From Apostichopus japonicus (Eukaryota; Echinodermata; Holothuroidea; Aspidochirotida; Stichopodidae): 64,000 nucleotides of DNA. How positions within the stretch are numbered: the first letter of the stretch is position 1; each line of letters opens with the position of its first letter. The notes below the pieces were generated by a model that did no database searches, was not told the DNA's origin, and worked only from the letters and a program-made list of their open reading frames with translations. The stretch lies in NCBI RefSeq assembly GCF_037975245.1, contig NC_092571.1:14319417-14383416 (forward strand). Reading direction: 5' to 3'. The position numbers were made by a program, and so were the translations under genes. Shown here piece by piece: positions 34,452-45,805 of this stretch.

Positions 34452-35274
34452 CTGGATTACTTTTAGAGATGTTAAACTCACATCGGCCAGAATACTGCGG
34501 TGTAGAAAAGAACTCCAGCTGTTCCTGAGTAGCGATGCATCCAACGGTTGAGTTCTGATCACAAGACATGACGTTAATAGAAAGCTCTTGAATACCGTTA
34601 TCATCTGTGTAATGTTTCTGAAAATCACAGCCGTCGGGCTCAATCATTTCCAGATTTATCGGTGGAAACCCGTTTGTTATTGAACAAGATATAGTTACGT
34701 GGTAGGAACCAGAAGGGGATGAGGAGGGGCCTTGACAAACAAGAGGTGTAGAAGGCTGGTAGACTGTAAAGAGATGATAGGTGTGATGAGAGTAAAGAGT
34801 ATACGGAGGGCCATCATCAGTCAATTGCAGATGATAAGTACCAGCATCCTCTCGTTGAAGGTTTAAGATGGAGAACGAAAAATCAGCCTTAGTAACATTA
34901 GTGCCGTAGTACGACAGATATTCTAGCATAACTTGAAATAAATATCGATTTACTGTCTGATTCAGTCGTCGCTGTATTCCGTTGTATGAGAAGATTCCTT
35001 TAGAAAAAACTTCTCCGGTAGTACGACTGGTAAAGTTCATTGCCACTCGTAAACCGTATACATGTATATAAAGTTTATACATATATAATATAATGTAGTC
35101 TTCATTAATATGAATATCCGGGAACGAGAAGTCACATCCTACAAAAGCGTAACATTCTTTTGGAAGTACTGCTTCTCTATCTATGCAGTGAGAATTACAA
35201 TCAGTGACGTCACAATAACATGATCCCAGAGAGATGCCAAGAACAAAGAACGAAGAAACAAAAAATCCTTCCAT
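34452..35274 (-). CDS. A2: signal peptide + two Ig-like domains, 5' exon
   Basis: An open exon of 274 codons plus one base, ending at CCAG|GTGAGT (34452/34451), phase 1. I chose the ATG at 35274 (MEGFFVSSFFVLGISLGS, a signal peptide), which aligns with the A1 start; the frame is open 31 codons further upstream, but that part is not conserved. Ig1 has CNSHC, the C-x3-C-x10-C-x5-C block, NFTS and NQTV sequons, RYLFQVMLEY and DAGTYHLQL without the F-strand Cys. Ig2 differs from that of A1 at only about two of some 106 residues, while the leader and Ig1 differ at dozens of positions. Function is inferred: a secreted or surface recognition protein. The 3' exons were not found. Confidence 0.75.
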
Positions 35275-35375
35275 CTTAACAACTTTTAAAGTTCCCTCGC
35301 GTCGGAGACTTGCGCCCGTAACTGTATGTTTGTAATACTCTACATGTATAATTATCCTTGAAAGCATACTTTTAA

Positions 35376-35383
35376 CGCATGCG
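35376..35383 (-). promoter_or_regulatory. CGCATGCG palindrome upstream of A2
   Basis: CGCATGCG core 102 bp upstream of the A2 start codon, with a second GCGCATGG at 35402. It corresponds to the TGCGCATGCG sites of A1 and A3. Confidence 0.45.
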
Positions 35384-35399
35384 TATCTTTAACTTCAAT

Positions 35400-36170
35400 T
35401 GCGCATGGCTGAAAATAGCATACCAATAGCATAGCATTGAGAGCCTTGTATATCCTTTTAAATGAATATATTTCTATATTTTAATAATTACTCGTCAAAT
35501 TCACTTTCTCTCTCTCGCTTTCTCTCTCCTGAGACATTCCTTCATGACAATTGTCTTTTATTCTTGACAAGTTGTAGATATATTACCTCATTTATGTTAG
35601 GCCTAAGTAAAATCAAATATAGTCTTTATTGACCTTTTATGACTCAACAAGGAGGATAAAAGTTCATGGATAATAAAAATTAATTAATTAACAAAATACA
35701 TGGTACATAGCTTGTTCTAAAGACGACATGAAAGTATATATTACATATTTTGCAGAGCTAAATGTAAGTTTTTCATATCGGGCTTCTCTGTGAACCGACT
35801 TGAGGAATATATGAGGTTTACAGAGAAGCAGTGATATGAATTTAAAGGACCACTAATTTAACGGCTTACTCAGTAAGCCTCATCTTACAATATATTAATT
35901 CAATATGAGCTATGCATTATTCTTTCTTTCCAGTGCAACTCTCTTCCCCCCAATATGTACCCCATGGAAATTCACATGCGTATTTAAACAGAACGATTTC
36001 GCTAACTCTAAATTAATTTCATTCTTCACGGATAGCATTCAAATACTACGATAACATAATTCATCGAGATTGAATCAAAGGGAAGATAAAATTGTCCATG
36101 TCATTGCCATTTGTCTTTCCTACTTTCATCCAATAGTCTAGCTCCGGAAAATCTATGATATCCATGGGGC
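35400..36170. other. Intergenic, no gene seen
   Basis: About 0.75 kb between A2 and B2, half the length of the corresponding gap in units 1 and 3. It contains a TCTCTCTC tract at 35.51 kb and nothing else recognisable. Confidence 0.45.
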
Positions 36171-36177
36171 AGCTTAC

Positions 36178-36652
36178 CAAACAGACGGTATGTGTGTTGT
36201 AAGAGGATTGGACTGTCAGTCCCGTCATAGTAAATCTCTGTTAGGTTAATATGATATGTTCCAGCATCTCCCGGTTGAATGTCTCGGATTCGGAACGAAA
36301 AATCGTCACACTCCCCCAATGGATGCCAGAGCAGGTATTCAACTTGGAAAAGATAGCGATCATAAGTATGGTGTTCATTCCACCGGAACGTACCAGAATA
36401 AAGAAAGGGAGCTCGAGGAACAGCATCATCGGTAGCCAGTTCGGTAAAATTCAAATGTAATCTAAGTATATATATATATACATATGAAAATGAAATACTT
36501 GGAAATGAAAAGTCACAGCCTTCAACCGCATAACAGTCTGTTGAATTTACTATAGGTCCATTTTTACAGTGATAATCACATCCAATGTCCTCAGAAAAAG
36601 ACAACGTGATAAGAAAAATAAAAGAATAATATAAAGTAGACAAAAAATCCAT
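36178..36652 (-). CDS. B2: signal peptide + single Ig-like domain, 5' exon
   Basis: An open exon with the same length as B1 (475 nt, phase 1) ending at TTTG|GTAAGC (36178/36177). It has a leader MDFLSTLYYSFIFLITLSFS, then CDYHC and the conserved four-cysteine block, RYLFQVEYLL and the F-strand DAGTYHINL with no cysteine. NST, NFT and NLT sequons are present. Exact conservation of length and donor across B1 and B2 argues that both are functional. Reading past the donor adds only about 24 unconserved residues. Confidence 0.72.
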
Positions 36653-36799
36653 ATCGATATATTGCGGTAGAGTTACAATTATAAACAGTAATTATGATTT
36701 ATGTAGTAACCGCAGTCAATGCAAAACTGTTCGCAAATGTCTGCAAAGCGATGAGCGCTGTTTATCAATCAAAACAGAGAGTCGTTCTCAAGTACTGCC

Positions 36800-36811
36800 T
36801 GCACATTCGCA
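36800..36811 (-). promoter_or_regulatory. Degenerate palindrome upstream of B2
   Basis: TGCACATTCGCA, 148 bp upstream of the B2 ATG, in the place of TGCATGCGCA in B1 and B3. The palindrome is interrupted, so its activity may differ. Confidence 0.3.
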
Positions 36812-37638
36812 CACGTGTGGGTGATTTCAATTGAATACAAAATGAAACTGATCAGGATGCTAATGAAAGGATATCCCTATAGTTACGTCACAGTGAATTC
36901 ATTTGAAACTTTAGTTTTAATAATGTTTAAGCCATTTTTGCTGATGTAGTCTGCTGATGTCTGTGGTGATATACCGAAATTGACAAATTTTAGAATTTTA
37001 TTTTAACATGCAGTTCAAACATGTTTTGTATCTTAAGCTTATAAAAGATATGCAACATGGTCAAGTGGTGATATTTAAATAAATTATATTTCACTCAACT
37101 CGGTTCAACACTGAAGGAGTAGTACTTACCACACATATTTGAGACCGATCATTACTCAAAATAAGACTGCAATTTTCAAACTGAGACTCCATAGATTTTC
37201 CCAATATCCATTTGTGGACCACATTACCCGTCAGGCGTTTTAAGCATGCAATTTTAGCCATCTTGAAATATTTTAGTCATGAAATTCCATGTGTATTATC
37301 CAATAAGATCGGTAGTTTCTCCAAATTTAGTACATCATTATGTTGGTTGCCTAGTGTTATTTTCTAATAAATCAATAACACAGTGGTATGATCCAACAAC
37401 GCTGTGGATTACATGCCGTGCTAAGGAAAATTAGCTTCCTCGTTACGTCAGCATCAATAATGGCCATCGCTTCTATGTTCGAAGACATACACTGAGTTTT
37501 ACACTGACACTTAATTAAATCTAGTTACGGGGTTTTCCTTCAAACGCCCTTACATTACTTTTAATGTTTGAATGACATGTTGACCTTACTTATGATACAT
37601 ACATACTTGTGTTTGTGCTATTTTGAAGGGAAAAAATA

Positions 37639-37909
37639 ATTTGGAGAGATAGATGCGATAAAGTGTTTAATAAGGGAAAATTTGCCAGTTGGCAGGCACT
37701 CCTGGAGGCGGTGAAGTGTGACATTCACTATCAGGTTGAAGACGATTTTCATTGAATGGGTGGTTGGGGGTCTGCCTCTGCAGGTCGGTGGGCGTATTTA
37801 CTTTTTTGGCTCGCTTGACTTGAGTTTTTGTTTGTTAGAATGGGATGGTTGGGTAGTGCCGTTTGGCCGTGACGTTTTGGATTCCGCAGGGCGGGTCACA
37901 TAAAAAGCA
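37639..37909 (+). mobile_element. LINE family A 3' end fragment
   Basis: Plus-strand copy of the ORF2 C-terminus and 3'UTR, with an internal deletion near 37755 (the coding part jumps directly to the 3'UTR). It ends GGGCGGGTCACATAAAAAGCAC with an intact terminal hairpin. Confidence 0.82.
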
Positions 37910-38737
37910 CTAATGATACATACTCTACATTCTATTGGGTTCGTGTTTATGTTATCCAAAATTCGTGAGCCGTTCTATTGAATTCGGAATTCGTTTCGTG
38001 GAATGGGTAAGCCTACACTTAAATCAACCTCACGACGCGAGTTCACGAGTCTTGAATGAATATACGCAAAAAAAAAGTATAATGCACAGTATGATATATT
38101 ACCGTCACTGAACTGTGTGCACAGTTATTATACAAATGGGCCTACAGCACATGTGTGATGCACCCTGTACGAAACTATCACTGTGCGATGTTATCGATTA
38201 ATTCCTTCGCGAAAAAACTTCAATCAAAGTAGATCATACAATATTAGTGTGCTAAATATTTTTAAACCAATTCGAAACATATCTACATATATTTATGTAA
38301 ATCTTCGGGTAATTTTGGACTTGTATATCTTCGTTGCGTGAGCGGTAAGAGGGGGTGGGTATCACTGCATCATCCGTATCGTAAAGTCACATGTGATATC
38401 TTTGTAACTATTTAGTTTTATCGAACAAAGATATTTATGCTAATCCATACGTTACTACTAATTAAAACTGAAACTAGTTACCGGTACTCATTAGTATTTA
38501 GTCTCAGATGGCGCTGTACCACTACAAAACAAATGAATTATTAAATTCTTATACTTATATGTTCTCGTGGAGTGCGGACGTGTTTTCGGCTGCTCTCCAC
38601 CTTTCGTTGACCAAACCTTTGTGTTTTTACGTTGGCCTTCATTAGTTTGCAGTTTGTTTTAGTGTAGTTTGTGTGTTTTGGGTTTGTTTCGTTTTGGTTT
38701 TGTATAAGTGCGTGGCTTTGCCACACCCCTAGCTGTC

Positions 38738-40017
38738 ATGGCGGCTCGCCGTGACAGCAAAATCGTATTGTTGAGTTTTTCGAGGGAGGCTAAGGTCGTC
38801 CCCGGACAAGTTTTTTACAGTTTTGCGTTCTGTTGGTTTAAAGGTCCCTGGAGAGGTTGACGCGCTTCAGCGTAAACCTCTCCGGGGTAGGAATTGTTTT
38901 GATGTACGGTTTACCTCGGAGGCTGCCCGCGTCCGAGGCGTCCATGTGTTGGAGGGAGTTGAGGGACTGAAGGTCACACCGTATGACAGTTCGGTGTGGG
39001 TGACAGTCCTTCATCTCCCTCTGGACATGTCTGAACAGACTGTTGTGCGGACACTGGGGCGTTTTGGGAAAGTAACCGGCTACGAGGAGCCGGAATTCCT
39101 TGAATGTAAGGTGTAAAGACCGGGGCCAGACGAGTTAGAGTACAACTCAAGTCCGATATCCCCTCTACCGTGTAGGCTAATGGGCACAGGGCCCACATTG
39201 CATACCCGGGCCAGCCTCGCACTTGTTGGAGGTGTGAGCTGGAAGGGCATGAGGCCAGGTTGTGCCCGAACAAGCGATGCAGTCGCTGTTTACAGGTTGG
39301 GCATACCCTGGCCGAGTGTAAAGGGGATATCGTAGGTAACTCGTGTGGGAAAACGGGCCATGTCGCTCGTTTATGCCCAGACCGCTCATACGCCGCGAGA
39401 GTGGCTACGAGCTTGGTTGAAGAGGTCCCCGTCCCGGCCTTTCACACCGTAACACCTGATGCACCTCTTATCGCCCCAGTGTCCGACACTAGCGCCCGGT
39501 GGAGGCTTCGTTGCTCCTTTCGTGTCCCACCTCGTCCTTGATCGAACTTGCCGAGACCGTCAGCCTGCCCACTGAGGCAGAGCAGGACAAAACGGCAGAG
39601 ATGGTACTAGCGGAGCAGGATGCCGCTTGTACTGGTTTACCTGTAGCTACGCCCGCTATCGGTGATATTAGTCGGGCCCCGAGTCAACCGGCCCAAGAGA
39701 CATTAAGTGGCCCAGATTCTGACTCGCCAATGGAGGACTCCAGTACAGCATTATTAGTTGTGGCTAAGGAGTCCTCCGATTGGTTTGATGAGACGAAACA
39801 GGCCACTGATCTCATTGACTCGAGCGGCCCTTCCACCCTACCCGCAACCGCTTCCGCTATACCGGACACGATGGTCGCTAGTGGACCTCCTGTTCCTGAC
39901 AGGGAGGTCCGCTTGATCAAGGTTGACGAGGAGTTAAGAACTCTGCTCCCTCGTAAGAAAAGGGGGAATACTGTTAGGGGCTTGAAAAGACCCATATTGG
40001 GAAAACTTCGCAGGTAA
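38738..40017 (+). pseudogene. LINE family B ORF1 (gag-like, frameshifted)
   Basis: Begins MAARRDSKIVLLSFSREAK, parallel to ORF1 of family A. A frame break occurs near 38820-38850. The next piece (GRNCFDVRFTSEAARVRGV, SSVWVTVLHLPLDM) matches the family A N-terminal domain, and another break lies near 39090. Three zinc knuckles follow at about 39220-39380 (CWRCELEGHEARLC, CSRCLQVGHTLAEC, and a damaged third knuckle NSCGKTGHVARLC lacking its first Cys). The acidic, Ser/Pro/Thr-rich tail (39499-40017) is open. Confidence 0.75.
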
Positions 40018-40097
40018 TGCGCAGGCCTGTTGTCTACCATCGGGACGGCGTACCCCGGATGAAGTTTCGGAGTGGGTTAGTTGTCAGGTGTGTGTGT

Positions 40098-40117
40098 GGG
40101 GGGTGGGGGGGTGGGGT
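40098..40117 (+). other. G-rich tract in LINE B 3'UTR
   Basis: Runs of 6, 7 and 4 G separated by single T, followed by a further G6 at 40144. This can form a G-quadruplex. Such tracts are known in the 3'UTR of mammalian L1; the corresponding part of the 47.58-kb copy is less G-rich. Confidence 0.4.
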
Positions 40118-40932
40118 TGTGTGGTCGTTACATAATATGGGTTGGGGGGTTCTGTTTGTGGTTTGGAGTTGGCTTTTTGGGGCTGGTTTGTAGAGCTTTA
40201 TTGTTTTGGTTCTGTTGGCCTTTGGGTCCGTGTCCTTTTCATGTCACGTTGAACGCTACATTGTATACATTTGTGGGTGAGTGAGAGATTTCTGTTTGTG
40301 GGTTTTCAGTTGGGTTTATGGTGGTTGTTTAACAGACTGGGATTGTTTTGGTTTTGTTGACCTTTGGTCCGTGTCCGTTTTTCTTTGCACGTAAAAAGCA
40401 CCATTATTAAATTCTTACCCCCTATTTCATAAGGTGATAAAGAGTTTATTGACAATGCGTTCTTAAATGTTCTTGTATAGTAGGGGTTCGTCTCCTATAC
40501 ACTTATTAAAATAACTAGTGTTTAACTGTTCATGTAGTAATCAATATTCTTATTCGGCCATTGATAATATTTCTGTGTATACAGTTCTACATTTCAAATC
40601 AAGTATTCTATTGTTATCATATCATATATTACAGATGACAATTTTTTTTCCAGTGGATCTTCATCTCTCGCTCTTGTATATTTCTTGGCATTTGAATGAC
40701 CTTAAACACCTGACCAACTTTCATTGACAGATATCTGTCGCAAATTATATAAAAATGCAAACAAATAATATAGTTACGGTGGTCCTGATGGAACAGACGA
40801 GTTGCAAACTAACTGTGTTAGTATAACCCGACAAATAGTGAAAATACAACATTTCTCGTGTTGTCCAGTTACGTGCAACACAACAACTGATCACGTTGGT
40901 ATTCGTCGTCAAAATGCCAACTTATGAATAGA

Positions 40933-40960
40933 ATCGCTTCTCGGTCTTTTGGCTAAGATC
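40933..40960 (+). mobile_element. Truncated U2-headed SINE, unit 2 orthologue
   Basis: ATCGCTTCTCGGTCTTTTGG and GCTAAGATC remain; the rest of the element and some flank are deleted relative to 21269-21468. The same genomic position shows that the SINE was present before the unit 1/unit 2 duplication. Confidence 0.7.
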
Positions 40961-41098
40961 TCCATTACTGGATATCAAACATCGTGTCGTTATTTCATTG
41001 TATCGAGAAGAATATTTTTCAGTATCGATGATTGGTCATTGCAAGATTGCTTGGTGATGAATGAGATGGCGTAGCCCACAGTAAAATTACAAACAATT

Positions 41099-42287
41099 GT
41101 GGTTTGGAGTTAGCTTTTTGGGGCCGGTTTGTAGAGCTTTGTTGTTTTGGTTTTGTTGGCCTTTTGGTCCGTGTCCTTTTCACGTTACGTTGAACGCTGC
41201 ATTGTATACGTTTGTGGGTTGGTGAGAGGTTTCTGTTTGTGGGATTTCGGTTGGGTTTTGGTGGTTGTTTAACACCAGGTTACTCAACCTGGGGTCCGCG
41301 GACCCCTAGGGGGTCCGTGAAATTTATTTGGGGGTCCGTGAGGTCAAAGGGGTCCGCAGGGGGTCCGTGAAAAAATAGGGGTCCGTGAAAAAAATAAGGG
41401 TCCGCGAAAGCCGAAGAAGTTCGTGAAAAATGGAATGAGAGATATAGTCGAAGGAAGAAGTATGTATGCCTCTAGAAATCTAGGATAGGCTAGCCGTCAA
41501 TACGTCGGACCCTGATGATCAGACCGTATCGTCAGTAGTCGATAAATGTTGAATCGTGCGTTCCCCCGATGAAAACAAGTAATATAGTTTCTCATTGGTA
41601 TTCATTCGGTGAGGTATGGATAACATGCCACCCGAGTGTTGTGTACAACTTAACTGCACACTATACATCCTAATATGCAGAGCAATAACTATGATGCGTT
41701 GCTCACTGTTGACACAGCGAAGCGCGGTAGTTATAAGGCTTTGGTGGAGGAAAAGTTATAACTAACTTGGATTTGACACAAAAAACGGTGCCATTTGCAG
41801 CTATCTCTGACAAAGAAAACCCATAATTCTCCTGACCTCATGCAGAATCAACCAGTTTGTATCTGACAACTCATCGCTTCCAAATTAAAATTAAATTGGG
41901 AAATATATAATTTAAAAGTTAGAATTTCCAAGTAGGCCTATGCCTAGCAATACTTGCAGGTCTAGGAAAACTGCATTCCAGGCCCAGAAAAATGCATTTC
42001 TAAACATAAATTCTTGAACATAAATTTACTTCAAAAGTCACAAAATAATGCACCATTTCGCATCTAACCCTCAAATATTGAAAAAAATTCAAAAGAGGGA
42101 CACCCCTCCCCTTATACCCCTCCCCCAGGCCGGTGGTCACTGTCCGGGGGTCCTCCAAATATTTCAGTTTATCTCAAGGGGTCCCTGGATAGAAAAAGGT
42201 TGAGAACCTAGGGTTTAACAGACTGGGATTGTTTTTGGTTTTGTTGACCTTTGGTCCGTGTCCGTTTTCTTTGCACGTAAAAAGCAT
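41099..42287 (+). mobile_element. LINE family B 3' end copy, interrupted
   Basis: 5'-truncated family B 3'UTR (41099-41274, continuing at 42213-42287) ending GCACGTAAAAAGCAT. Duplication AAACAATT at 41091-41098 and 42288-42295. It is interrupted by a hAT-like element. The uninterrupted order is given by the copy at 40.17-40.40 kb. Confidence 0.85.
41275..42212. mobile_element. hAT-like non-autonomous DNA element
   Basis: A 938-bp insertion in a LINE tail, with imperfect inverted ends (CCAGGTTACTCAACCT and, inverted, CCTAGGTTCTCAACCT) and a perfect 8-bp target duplication GTTTAACA (41267-41274 and 42213-42220). The ends carry GGGTCCGCGGACCCC and repeated GGGGTCCGTGA. The GGTTCTCAACC terminal motif and the 8-bp duplication are hAT hallmarks. 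It contains no transposase. Confidence 0.85.
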
Positions 42288-42295
42288 AAACAATT

Positions 42296-45200
42296 ACGAT
42301 CGGTTTGTCGGCTCTTCCAGACCTGTTTGCTCGGATTCGGGCTTAGTGGGAATGGAGGGTCTGTGGTAGGAGGGGAAGGGGGGAGGGGTGCCGAACGCTT
42401 TTACTTTTGTATTCAATTCAGTGTTTTGGTTGGTGTGGAGTAATTGTTTGTTGATGATAGTTTTAGTTACTGCACTGATAAGGTGTGGTTTTTAGTGAGT
42501 TTTAGGACGTGATGTGACGTTTTGGATTACGTAACAGCACAGTAAAGTTAAACCCACAACAATCGGTTTCGAACCGATGGATGCACCGTTTAACGTACAT
42601 ACCCCACTAAGTTAGAATTATTAGCATACAGCCTCGTATGTGTTGTATTAATTCTGTCAAAAGTCAGACTATTAGAGTGGTCCTCTCAATTATGTACAAA
42701 CTATATCTAACTTTAGAATTTGTTACCAACCTCTGCCGTTATCTAACTATTAAACGTTTCCTTTTCTGTTTTACTTGTCTTTTTTTCTGGCTTACAGACC
42801 TGGGCGAGGTCATATTTGCATTCAAAGAATTGTTATTTCTTCCTTTTATTCAATTATGACTCCTTTGATTCTCTTCTATTACATGCTCGCTGGGGACATC
42901 TTTTCTACATGTTCTCCTTTTAAACTTTTGTAGCAGCCCTTTGTCACCTCAATCAATTAACATACTGTTTGATCTACCCAATATATTTTTTTTTTAATTT
43001 AGTAATTAGTGATGAACGGTTGTGGGACATGACCAGTAATTGCCGTACCAACCATTCAGTGCGAGTTTTTAAATACGCGATTCGAAAAGGAAATCGCGTC
43101 CAGTCTTTTTTTTGTTATAAGTAGGCCTATTGGTATACCCGAAGATGGCCTTTCTTCGTTCTCGAATTCGCGTTATGTAAAGAGAGGTATGAACAAGCGG
43201 TACCGTACCTCCGTTACTTCAAACACATAGCTAGTACAGTAACTACTGGGGACACCTGTACTATATATGAGTATCGGCTGGTTGACTTTAGTGTCAGGGG
43301 GAAGCTATTTGATGAGAGTGCCAGTATAGGACATTTGAGATTTCTTTGAGAAAAAAATAGCATGGGTTATGTATGTATGTATTTTAGATCCTCCTGCAAG
43401 CAGGAACTCGCGAAGAAGCCTTCTCGACTTAGCAATGCCGCAAGCTCACTGAAGTCAGTCTCTAACATTCATATTTAACATCCATGATTATGAATTGTCA
43501 ATTGTCGAAAACTCTGTAAATGGACGACATACATTAATCTTGGAGTGACTCGAACTTCCGCGAATATTCACGGTTGATTTTTTTTTGTAGTACATTCACC
43601 ACCTATATTTTTCTATTCCAGCTACAAACCTTCACTTTATTTCCTTTCACTTTCACTGTATTCACTTACTTTCTCAAATGGGTACCTCTGAGGCAAATTA
43701 CAAGTCTCACTCTTCAAGTTTTCGGGAGATTATCCCAGCACTTGAGGATGTCTAAATAAGATGACAGATGTCAGAAGATGGAAGCATTGATCAAAACCGG
43801 TTCTTTCGACTATGATTAGATACTGTTCAAGTCATAGATTAATATTACATATTATAGATATATCACTTTTCATTTACAAGCGACATCACAGAATACATTT
43901 TGTAAGTGACTGTTATTCTTTCATGTCACTAAAATACTTCGAAAAAACGTAATATTTGCGACATCAACGGCTGTATTTGAAAATCACATAATTATTAACC
44001 AGGCAGTCAAACTTTTCTTTGATTAGATGATTCATTGCCACTGTCTTAAAATTGAAGCCCTTTATTTCTTTGCCATTTCTCCGACATGTCACTGCATATA
44101 ACCGTACTTGTTCTTCAGATATTAGACATTTTGTTATCTTTTAGTCCACCTGTAAACATTATTGATCGAAATCAATTTAAATTTGTTAACAAACAAGATC
44201 TCTCTAAAAATGATTGAAAGTTTCATTTTAATATTGTTATGCTGAAGTAGTACTGCTAAACATCGAGGGCGAAAACAAAAAATGGCATAGAAATAATTAG
44301 AATAATTAGATAGAGCTCCCCCATATAACTCATCTCCCTGTCAACTTGATATAAACCATTATCCTTAGCTGTAGCCAATAACAGTTTTCATAACCCTTTG
44401 ACCCTTCATACAATTTTTGGTATGCAAAAAGGTACATGGGAGAAGCAGTGTAGAAATTGTTAGTAAAAGTATTGCATTATAAAGTTGGGCGTCAACAAAG
44501 TATATTGGAAGGCGTAGAAAGAACGAAAGAATAAATTGCTGTTTAAAGGCAAAACGCTTGTATTAAGTATTATTTGGATGGGTTACTAAGATCCAATTGT
44601 ATATCTTTAACTTTTATATATATTTTTTTAATATTGGTGTGATTGCAGATGCTTACACGCACTACGATACCTCGTGAATGGTTGTTTTAGAATTCCCATT
44701 TCTGCTGTAAATATTTGCGTGTGCCCTCGAAAGGGCTCTATGGTCTATGAAAGGAGACATTCAAAAACGGGTGCAGTTATATCCTCTAAAAGCCCACAGG
44801 GACGTCAAAAACAGGTATTAGAAAGCTCAGAGAACCTTTTTTAATATTATTAGAGATTGAAACAGCTGCGGCGCGTCAATACATTAAGGTTCTATAAGAA
44901 ACATTTCACCTGATCAATACCCTGAATCGTTTCCCTATTCTACTGATGTCTGCAAAATATTCAGTTCCACGAGGAACATCATATCAATCAGAAAACTTTC
45001 TATTTGTATTATTTCAAATATGTCACAGCATGGCATGGCAAGTGCCGTCAATTATTTCATTCCGAACAAATAAAGTGTAGTTAAACTTAAACATCGCCCT
45101 CATTTTCAAGAGGAAATAACATGTTCATTTCTCCCTACTAATCCTATAATACTACCCAAGCTTCTATCACCCATTTTTTTCAGACTTTCATTTTCAATCT

Positions 45201-45700
45201 TAAAAAAAAAAAAATTAATAATGTCTCAGCGTTACTTAGTTTGACAATACATTATTATTTTAATGAGTCAAGCCTTCCAGAGCTACTACTTTTTTACAAC
45301 ATTCTTACATTCAAAGTCGTAGAGCTAGTTGAATTAGCCATCTCATTTCTTACAATATCACTTTCTACCCCAACATCAACTCTCAAGAAGAGCTGCTTCC
45401 TCACAATGACGGTCACATTTGATATGTTCCCGTGTGAAGCGCAAGGAATATCCAACTATTTATTGGGGCGGCTCCAGAAAGGTAAGAGATGATTAAGGCC
45501 CATTTGTAGTTGAAAGCATTCTAAGGCATTTTTAAACTATGAACTATGTCTAAGCGCAATAATGCTAATAACTAGTTTTATATGTTGATGTAAGGTTAAA
45601 AGTGAGAGAAGAGGTGACTGTTTACCTCCACCTATGAATCAGAATACTTTACTTCTGTAATAACGATATCCTTATACGGTTGACATCGAGATTAAACTTG
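42296..45700. other. No gene seen
   Basis: AT-rich, collinear with 21.66-24.06 kb of unit 1. A relic of a LINE tail lies near 42.51 kb. No exons are recognised. Confidence 0.45.
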
Positions 45701-45718
45701 AGCAAGTTCTTGATTCGC

Positions 45719-45805
45719 TTGTGGTGGTTGTTTTACAGATTGGGATTGTTTTTGGTTCTGCTGACCTTTGGTCCGTGTCCGTTTCCTTTGCACGTAAAAA
45801 GAACA
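45719..45805 (+). mobile_element. LINE family B tail, 87 bp
   Basis: Only the last 87 bp of family B, ending TTTGCACGTAAAAAGA, between a 13-bp duplication (GTTCTTGATTCGC / GTTCGTGATTCGC, one mismatch). Unit 1 shows the empty site at about 26.87 kb. A very short, heavily 5'-truncated insertion. Confidence 0.82.

Larger units (their letters stand above)
38552..40402 (+). mobile_element. Tx1-like LINE family B, ORF1-only derivative
   Basis: A 1.85-kb retrotransposon with both ends and a perfect 15-bp duplication ATTATTAAATTCTTA (38537-38551 and 40403-40417). The 5' end shares GGAGTGCGGACGTGTTTTCG with family A, and the 3' end is TTTGCACGTAAAAAGCA. ORF1 (from 38738) is followed almost at once by a stretch matching the extreme C-terminus of ORF2 in the 47.34-48.25 kb copy (VVYHRDGV...RMKF). 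The endonuclease, RT and most of ORF2 are absent. Because the ends and target duplication are intact, the shortened form itself was inserted. Unit 1 has the empty site near 20.95 kb. Confidence 0.85.

Noticed and set aside
40081-40284. 67-codon frame rich in Gly, Val and Trp
   Set aside because: Lies in the G/T-rich 3'UTR of the family B LINE; composition alone explains it.
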